From Tieghemiomyces parasiticus (lineage: Eukaryota > Kickxellomycota > Dimargaritomycetes > Dimargaritales > Dimargaritaceae), in assembly GCA_027575765.1 (NCBI GenBank), contig JANBPT010000104.1, forward strand, positions 1 through 64,000: 64,000 bases of DNA. Direction: 5' to 3'. Positions 58,713 to 64,000 of this stretch are shown here, piece by piece; position 1 is the stretch's first letter; every line of letters begins with the position of its first letter. The notes beneath the pieces were generated by a model. That model saw only the letters and a list, made by a program, of their open reading frames with translations, made no database searches and was not told the origin of the DNA. Both the position numbers and the translations under genes were made by a program.

Positions 58713-60830
58713 ATGAGCGCCCCAGCCGCGCCGCGTTCTGGTGCTGCTGACCCACCTGAACAGCGCCAGGAGGAAGGCGGGTTCATGGGGACCCTCCAGA
58801 GCCTCGCCCGCATGGCCCTCATTTACTTAGCGGTCCAGTATGCGGTCGGATACTTTGCTAAGCGGTCCGTCCCGGCGTCCAGTTCCAACGCTCCGGCCGA
58901 CGCTGTCAACGCCACCGTGCCCAAACTCCCGAATACCGCGCAGCTCGTGGCCCCGCTCTGGCCGCTGGGCACCCACTTTGCTCTCAAACTGTACGTGAGT
59001 GAGGATGCTACGCCAGCCCCGATCGACCTGGCCCACCCGGACCTCCCGGTCCCCTTGTGGAGTCGGGACAATCTGACCCTGGGCGATTGGGGTCTGGAGG
59101 TTTATGATTCCATCGACGTGGCCATCCCCGAGGCCGCTCAGCATAACGGGTCCCTGTACGCCCATCTCATCATGGACCGGCTCCCGGAATCGCGGTTGCC
59201 TGCACCCGGAACGATCGACCCGACGGACGGAAGTGAGCTGATGGAACAGGGCCGACGGGATTTCGACCCCGACCTCGACCGGCGGTACATTCGCCAGCCG
59301 CTCACGACCCACATCCGACGGCGCACCGTGGCCAAGACCCGCAACCTCCTCCGTGACTCCACTACCGCAGATAGCAATGAGTCACCTGATGCTGCCGCCC
59401 ATACCGATTCCGCCTCGTCTGCCCTGGCTGACGTCGGCGATTCGATTTACTCGTATTGGTACGGTAATCTGACGCTTAACCTCCTTACCGAGGCCGCCCC
59501 GCTTCCGTACCACCAGATGCCACCGGCGGTGCGTGAGCAGTTCAAACTCCTCCCTGCCGATAAAGTGGACCCGGTGACCCAGCACCGACTCTACGCGCCG
59601 CTCCTGTACACCAACCGGTTCTGGATCCTCGAGGCCAACCTCCAACCGGTGAACGTCACCACGCCGACCCTTCCGCTTAATCTCCATGTCTACCCAATCT
59701 CCTTCTTTAAGTTGCAGTTCTACGCGACCATGCAGGAGCAGATGAAGCAACAGCTATCCCTGATGGGTGGAATGACCGGTGGGGGCGAGTTTGACGAGTT
59801 TAAGCGCATGTTGGTCGAGACCAACCCGTGGCTTCTTGGCGTTACCATACTGGTCACCCTCCTGCACAGCCTGTTTGATTTTTTGGCCTTCAAGAACGAC
59901 ATTTCTTTCTGGAAGAATAAGAAGGGCGCCGCGGGCATATCCGTACGCACCATCTTCGCCAACATTGCCTTCCAGCTCATCATTTTTCTGTACCTACTGG
60001 ATAACCAGAAGGTCACCAGCTGGATGATCCTCATGAGTCAAGGTGTCGGGCTACTAATCGAGGTATGGAAGATCAAGAAGGCTGTCGACGTCCAGGTGCG
60101 CCCAGTCGGTGCCGACCAGGGCGTACCTATCGTACCCTGTGTCGACAAGACGACAGAGGTCGAGGGAATCCCTCCCACCGCGACCGATGCGATCACCGCG
60201 GAGGCGGCCGATCTCGCCCAACGCCGCACGCTCTTTAATTTTGCCGGGTACCAAGTTACCGTGAAGGGCGCTGCGCAGCGCACGGACGAGGAGAACCGTA
60301 CACAAGAGTACGACGAGACGGCCTACAGGTACCTCACCTACCTGGCTTACCCGCTCCTGGCGGGTTACGCCGGCTACAGCCTATATTACGAGGAGCACAA
60401 GTCGTGGTACTCGTTCGTGATCAACACGTTGGTAGGGTTCGTCTACGCATTCGGGTTTATCACCATGACGCCGCAGCTGTTTATCAACTATAAGCTTAAG
60501 TCCGTCGCCCACATGCCGTGGCGGACGTTCATGTACAAGGCCCTCAACACGTTCGTAGACGACCTGTTCGCTTTCGTCATCACCATGCCCACCCTCCATC
60601 GCCTGGCCTGCCTCCGCGACGACGTCGTGTTTGTAGTGTACCTGTATCAGAAGTGGATCTACCCGATGGATCCTAACCGCGCCAACGAGTTTGGCCAGGT
60701 CGCCCAGGAACCGGTTGATCAGAAGGAAGCGAAGAGGGTGAAGAAGGCAAAGAGCAAGGTTCGGTCTCGCAAACCGGCTCAAGTGACCGATGGAGAATCG
60801 GAGGTTGTTGAGGGGAAGAAATCGCAATAG
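58713..60830 (+). CDS. CLPTM1 family membrane protein
   Basis: Homologue of cleft lip and palate transmembrane protein 1, an ER/Golgi multi-pass protein; the animal relatives control trafficking of receptors, and the CLPTM1L branch acts as a glucosaminyl-PI scramblase. 705 residues, intronless. A first TM helix lies near 28-50 (ALIYLAVQYAVGYF), then a large lumenal domain with possible N-glycosylation sites (NATV, NLTL, NGSL, NVTT). A cluster of TM helices starts near 385 (LLGVTILVTLLHSLFDFLAFKNDISFWK, a family hallmark). Further TM segments occur near 430-465 and 540-640 and include TPQLFINYKLKSVAHMPWRTF, then DDLFAFVITMPTLHRLACLRDD. The C-terminal 60 residues are highly basic and cytosolic. 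The conserved FLYQKW-like segment is VYLYQKWIYP. Confidence 0.96.
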   Translation: MSAPAAPRSGAADPPEQRQEEGGFMGTLQSLARMALIYLAVQYAVGYFAKRSVPASSSNAPADAVNATVPKLPNTAQLVAPLWPLGTHFALKLYVSEDATPAPIDLAHPDLPVPLWSRDNLTLGDWGLEVYDSIDVAIPEAAQHNGSLYAHLIMDRLPESRLPAPGTIDPTDGSELMEQGRRDFDPDLDRRYIRQPLTTHIRRRTVAKTRNLLRDSTTADSNESPDAAAHTDSASSALADVGDSIYSYWYGNLTLNLLTEAAPLPYHQMPPAVREQFKLLPADKVDPVTQHRLYAPLLYTNRFWILEANLQPVNVTTPTLPLNLHVYPISFFKLQFYATMQEQMKQQLSLMGGMTGGGEFDEFKRMLVETNPWLLGVTILVTLLHSLFDFLAFKNDISFWKNKKGAAGISVRTIFANIAFQLIIFLYLLDNQKVTSWMILMSQGVGLLIEVWKIKKAVDVQVRPVGADQGVPIVPCVDKTTEVEGIPPTATDAITAEAADLAQRRTLFNFAGYQVTVKGAAQRTDEENRTQEYDETAYRYLTYLAYPLLAGYAGYSLYYEEHKSWYSFVINTLVGFVYAFGFITMTPQLFINYKLKSVAHMPWRTFMYKALNTFVDDLFAFVITMPTLHRLACLRDDVVFVVYLYQKWIYPMDPNRANEFGQVAQEPVDQKEAKRVKKAKSKVRSRKPAQVTDGESEVVEGKKSQ

Positions 60831-61784
60831 ACGGTCCGGTGGGCAAAGAGGGGGAGGGGCGATCTGTCTAGTACTAATAGTCCACATCAGTCTCTACACT
60901 CCAGCTACTCACTGGGAAATTACTGAAATCAAAATATTAATGAAAACTGGAAGAATTTTATAATCATTACTCAAATCGCCCCAACGACAATTCCAAAGGC
61001 TGGCTCAACTATCATGCAAGTCAGCGAAAGGACCTTCCATCGTTAATTTAGTTCTTTGGGACTGGACTCCCGAGAACTAAGGTGAAGAATGAAGGGCGGT
61101 TACCCAGTTTGTATGTGGCCCCTGATATCGGGCGGAAAAAGGGGTTTATTCGTATGAATCAAAGACAGGCTGTTTGGTGGTCATAACTCGCCGTCTACAG
61201 GGTTTTAAGAAAGTGATAACCACATCAAACCGCCACAAAGGCGCGGGTCACTGGTATCAAGAAGCTAGCAGCCATCCTACGGGTGAAGCACATTGCGAGG
61301 AAACACTGCCGCCTCTCCCGGAATCGGCCTACAGGGGGGCTATATCCACTTTCGGGTGCTGCGTGGTGATACCATGATAGATACAGTTATATCGAAACAG
61401 GATTTGTCTATAATGTCTCACGTAATTAGATGCACCTTGCATCCACATGATTCCAGCTGGTTGTTTACCGCCGCTTCCTCGGCGTTAGAGGCCGGACCTC
61501 CTGCAAAATGATCAGTAAGGGAAGGTAATAAAGAGTGTAAATCAAACGAAGTGTATATCCAAAGGTGATGGGCGGAGAGATTGTACCATAATTAGGACAG
61601 TATCAAGTAGAACTAAGTTAGAGACAGAGTAGGTAAATCGATGCAATTAACAACCATGGCTACAAGGGCACGCCTTTATATCCCAGTGAGCCCAGCTAGC
61701 CTGGTAAACTTTGGTGGGCAATAAAAGCATGATAGACAAGGTCCCTCACTGATACTGGTATTTACTTTGGGCCGACCCGCGCCT
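60831..61784. other. intergenic DNA downstream of CLPTM1
   Basis: AT-richer than the genes, no coding sequence recognised. The 60930-60970 part is A/T-rich and probably holds the CLPTM1 polyadenylation site. Confidence 0.45.
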
Positions 61785-62036
61785 TTAGATATCGCTGAGG
61801 ACTGCACAGGCGGTATCCGTGATTAATGAGCTTTCTTCGCTGGGGCCAAACACACTTACTTCATAATCCACGTGAAGTATAATGGTCTTCTGCGCATTGG
61901 CGGATGCAGAGTCCGAAGACAATAAGCTACAGGTGATAAAGGTGTAGGTCCGATGAAGATGGCTAGGTAAGCCATCACAAACGGTGATCATCGCGACCAA
62001 GGGGATCAACAGGGCGGGTAGATGCATGGTGAACAT
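61785..62036 (-). CDS. candidate small secreted protein
   Basis: The first ATG of the frame (62036) starts an 83-residue product. It begins MFTMHLPALLIPLVAMITVCDG, which has the shape of a signal peptide (short n-region, hydrophobic core of about 14 residues, polar c-region with a likely cleavage after VCDG or nearby). The mature part is about 60 residues, rich in Ser/Thr, with two cysteines and no known motif. The upstream minus strand is CT-rich, as for true genes here. It is short and has no recognised relatives, so it could be spurious. Confidence 0.35.
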   Translation of the reverse strand: MFTMHLPALLIPLVAMITVCDGLPSHLHRTYTFITCSLLSSDSASANAQKTIILHVDYEVSVFGPSEESSLITDTACAVLSDI

Positions 62037-63341
62037 GTGAATAATCGAAGGCAAAAATTGAAGTGCAACGGAGGGAGAGTGGGCTGAGAAGGAAGTGGTA
62101 GTTAAATAGTGCGAAGGTGTGAGTGATATAGATAGAACATGAAATGCGGAGAAGGGGGGGGCAGGGGTACGCTAACTAGCGCTGACCGAGGGACTGCGTC
62201 GATTTTCTAGCAAAGCGAGTGACCACCCGTCCCTCTCCACCGTGTAGAGTAAAGTCGAGCCATTCCAGTGGGCAGGCGTATTAACTCCGACCACAATACC
62301 CAACGGGGGGGGGTGAGATACGACTCTAGGGCATGTCACGACATGGAAACAGTTGGGTCGTCCGTTAATAGGAAGACAACCCCCTACTCCGAGGGGGGGG
62401 GGTTCCGATGAAACTGTCAAAGATAATTTCCGATGAGCTCGTTGTGTCAATGTGTTAGTTCTTTCAACTATCACCAATACTTTTATGGAGACACGGATGG
62501 TTGGACAAGCGAGCGCGGGGGGCAAGTACCGACCCGGGTCGACGCTCTCGTCGATAGAAAGAGGTGTGCACTCCTCCTCCTCCTTTATAGTAGCATAGTC
62601 CCTCTGGTGGCGCGCAGTTACTGGTGACTGTGGATCGCTGCCCAATAGGCGAGGGTTGGCAACGCCAATATAGCCTGAAAACTTGGCTATTAAGACCGAA
62701 TAGATGCCATTGTGTAGCCATGGGTATTGGCCCCAGTCAGGTCGGTGTGGTGGTGCGCTAGCCAGCGAGACCCTGTACTAACCCATGCGAAGTATGAAGC
62801 ATCAAGCTAACCCCCCCCCACCCCCTTTGGCCATAATCAAGTAGCAGCAGGGTGGTCGGGCCAATAGATCTATCGTAATTTTCCTGCCTTACTGTCTTTT
62901 AACCTATCCGCCCACAGTGAACCTGACCTGTGGTACTGCTGCGGAGCAGGCTATTGAAAAAAATTAATATATTTTTTTCACCCACTTCTCCCCGCCCACG
63001 TTATTCTCCTCACTAGGTCAATAGGGAGGGCAGAGGTGTCTACTGACAGAATAGACTCCGAGAAAAAAAAAAGATACCCGGCCCTCAAAAAGCTTACAAA
63101 TCTCTGAAATTCCCCCGGCCTTTGAGAATGTCACTGTTGGCATACCTACATATTCCTCACATTGGGCGAACAGCGACGCTTCAGGCCCTCCGTAGTTATT
63201 CTCGTCCCTATTGAATCTCTACGCCTTTCTACTTTGCAGGTATTTTACTCGGTAATTGCCCGGTTAATACCCTCAACCCATCTCGATATACCCTGCCCCG
63301 ATTGTCCTCTCCCCTCCCGAGATTCCCGTCTCTTTCTCACC
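62037..63341. other. intergenic region upstream of NMD3
   Basis: No gene supported. Holds G10 at 62393-62402, C9 at 62811-62819 and an A7...T7 AT-rich imperfect palindrome at 62957-62978. The last 150 bp are CT-rich leader of the NMD3 gene. Confidence 0.45.
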
Positions 63342-64000
63342 ATGCAGTACGTTCCGGAACCGGCCCAGCAGCTCATTCTGTGCTGCTCGTGCGGGACAGC
63401 CATCCCGCCGAATCCGGCCAACATGTGCGAGAACTGTATCCGCAGTGAAGTGGATATCACGGAAGGTATCCCCAAACAGGCGACGATCCACTTTTGCCGG
63501 AACTGCGAGCGGTACCTACAACCGCCGACGCAGTGGGTGGCTTGCACCCTCGAGTCACGCGAGCTACTCACGCTCTGCATCAAGAAGCTTCGCGGGCTCA
63601 ACAAGGTCCGCCTGGTGGACGCGGGCTTCATTTGGACGGAGCCGCACTCCCGCCGTGTTAAGGTCAAGCTCACGATCCAGAAGGAGGTGTTCACGAACAC
63701 CATCCTGCAACAAGTGTTCCAGGTTGAGTACACGGTGAGCTACCAGCAATGCGAGGGCTGTGCCCGCGTGATGGCCCAGAATACATGGAAGGCCATGGTC
63801 CAGCTCCGCCAGAAGGTGCCGCACAAGCGGACGTTCATGTACCTCGAGCAGCTCATCCTCAAGCACAACGCCCATAAGGACACGACCAATATCAAGGAAG
63901 CGCGCGACGGCCTAGATTTCTACTATACCAACCGGAGCCACGCCGTCAAGATGCTGGACTTTATTCGGTCGGTGGTGCCCACGCGGTCCAAGGATTCGGA
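63342..64000 (+). CDS. NMD3: 60S ribosomal subunit export adaptor NMD3 (5' part)
   Basis: Adaptor that binds pre-60S subunits and carries a Crm1/exportin-1 nuclear export signal. The ATG at 63342 follows a CT-rich leader. 219 complete codons are seen before the window end, out of about 500 expected. The N-terminal zinc-binding domain is intact, with paired cysteines in LCCSCGTAIPP, MCENCIRS, FCRNCERYLQPP and CEGCARVMAQ. Family signatures TQWVACTLESRELLTLC, VRLVDAGFIWTEPHSRRVKVKL and the SYQQCEGC strand follow. The export signal and C-terminal region lie beyond the window. Confidence 0.97.
   Translation, partial: MQYVPEPAQQLILCCSCGTAIPPNPANMCENCIRSEVDITEGIPKQATIHFCRNCERYLQPPTQWVACTLESRELLTLCIKKLRGLNKVRLVDAGFIWTEPHSRRVKVKLTIQKEVFTNTILQQVFQVEYTVSYQQCEGCARVMAQNTWKAMVQLRQKVPHKRTFMYLEQLILKHNAHKDTTNIKEARDGLDFYYTNRSHAVKMLDFIRSVVPTRSKDS

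Noticed and set aside
1..64000. CRISPR arrays, insertion sequences or bacterial operons
   Set aside because: No regularly spaced direct repeats, transposase frames or ribosome-binding sites were seen; the gene structure is eukaryotic.

Overview
The window reads as nuclear DNA of a fungus, probably an early-diverging (non-Dikarya) lineage. Genes have short spliceosomal introns (GTAAGT-type donors, CTAAC/TTAAT-type branch points, pyrimidine-rich acceptors). Coding regions are GC-rich at third positions. The conserved proteins are typical of opisthokonts: Zuotin, eIF2-beta, Rpn13, CLPTM1, NMD3, MutY homologue, BORCS6-like, CorA/Mnr2. The clade assignment is an inference from gene content only; I cannot place it more precisely.

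Layout: 1-7.5 kb is almost empty, with a candidate small two-helix membrane protein (minus, 3.1-3.4 kb), a CpG-poor patch (about 4.56-5.46 kb) and one tRNA-Phe(GAA). From 7.5 to 19 kb lie a CorA-type Mg2+ transporter (+), Zuotin (-), a three-exon adenine DNA glycosylase (-), a 3.8 kb gene-poor stretch with an unexplained coding-like patch, and a multi-pass membrane protein (+). From 19.87 to 47.1 kb a single uninterrupted minus-strand frame encodes a giant nonribosomal peptide synthetase of about 9,090 residues. About 3.6 kb without genes follows. From 50.8 to 64 kb is a compact housekeeping block: eIF2-beta (+), aldo-keto reductase (+, three exons), BORCS6-like (-, three exons), a small coiled-coil protein that may be MED30 (+, two exons), Rpn13 (-), CLPTM1 (+), a candidate small secreted protein (-) and the 5' part of NMD3 (+, cut by the window end).

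The synthetase is the item of note. It has seven adenylation and seven canonical carrier domains in the order (C-remnant)-A1-T1-E1-C1-[decayed T]-[degenerate C]-A2-T2-C3-A3-T3-C4-A4-T4-C5-A5-T5-C6-A6-T6-E2-C7-A7-T7-E-like. Modules 3-6 form a paralogous family. Modules 5 and 6 share a nearly identical block of about 1.86 kb. A fossil module sits between C1 and A2. The terminal epimerase-like domain has lost its key motifs, and no thioesterase or reductase follows. Two intact epimerase domains predict D-residues at positions 1 and 6 of a seven-residue product, if the line acts collinearly. No transporter, regulator or tailoring gene that clearly belongs with it is adjacent; its neighbours are housekeeping genes.
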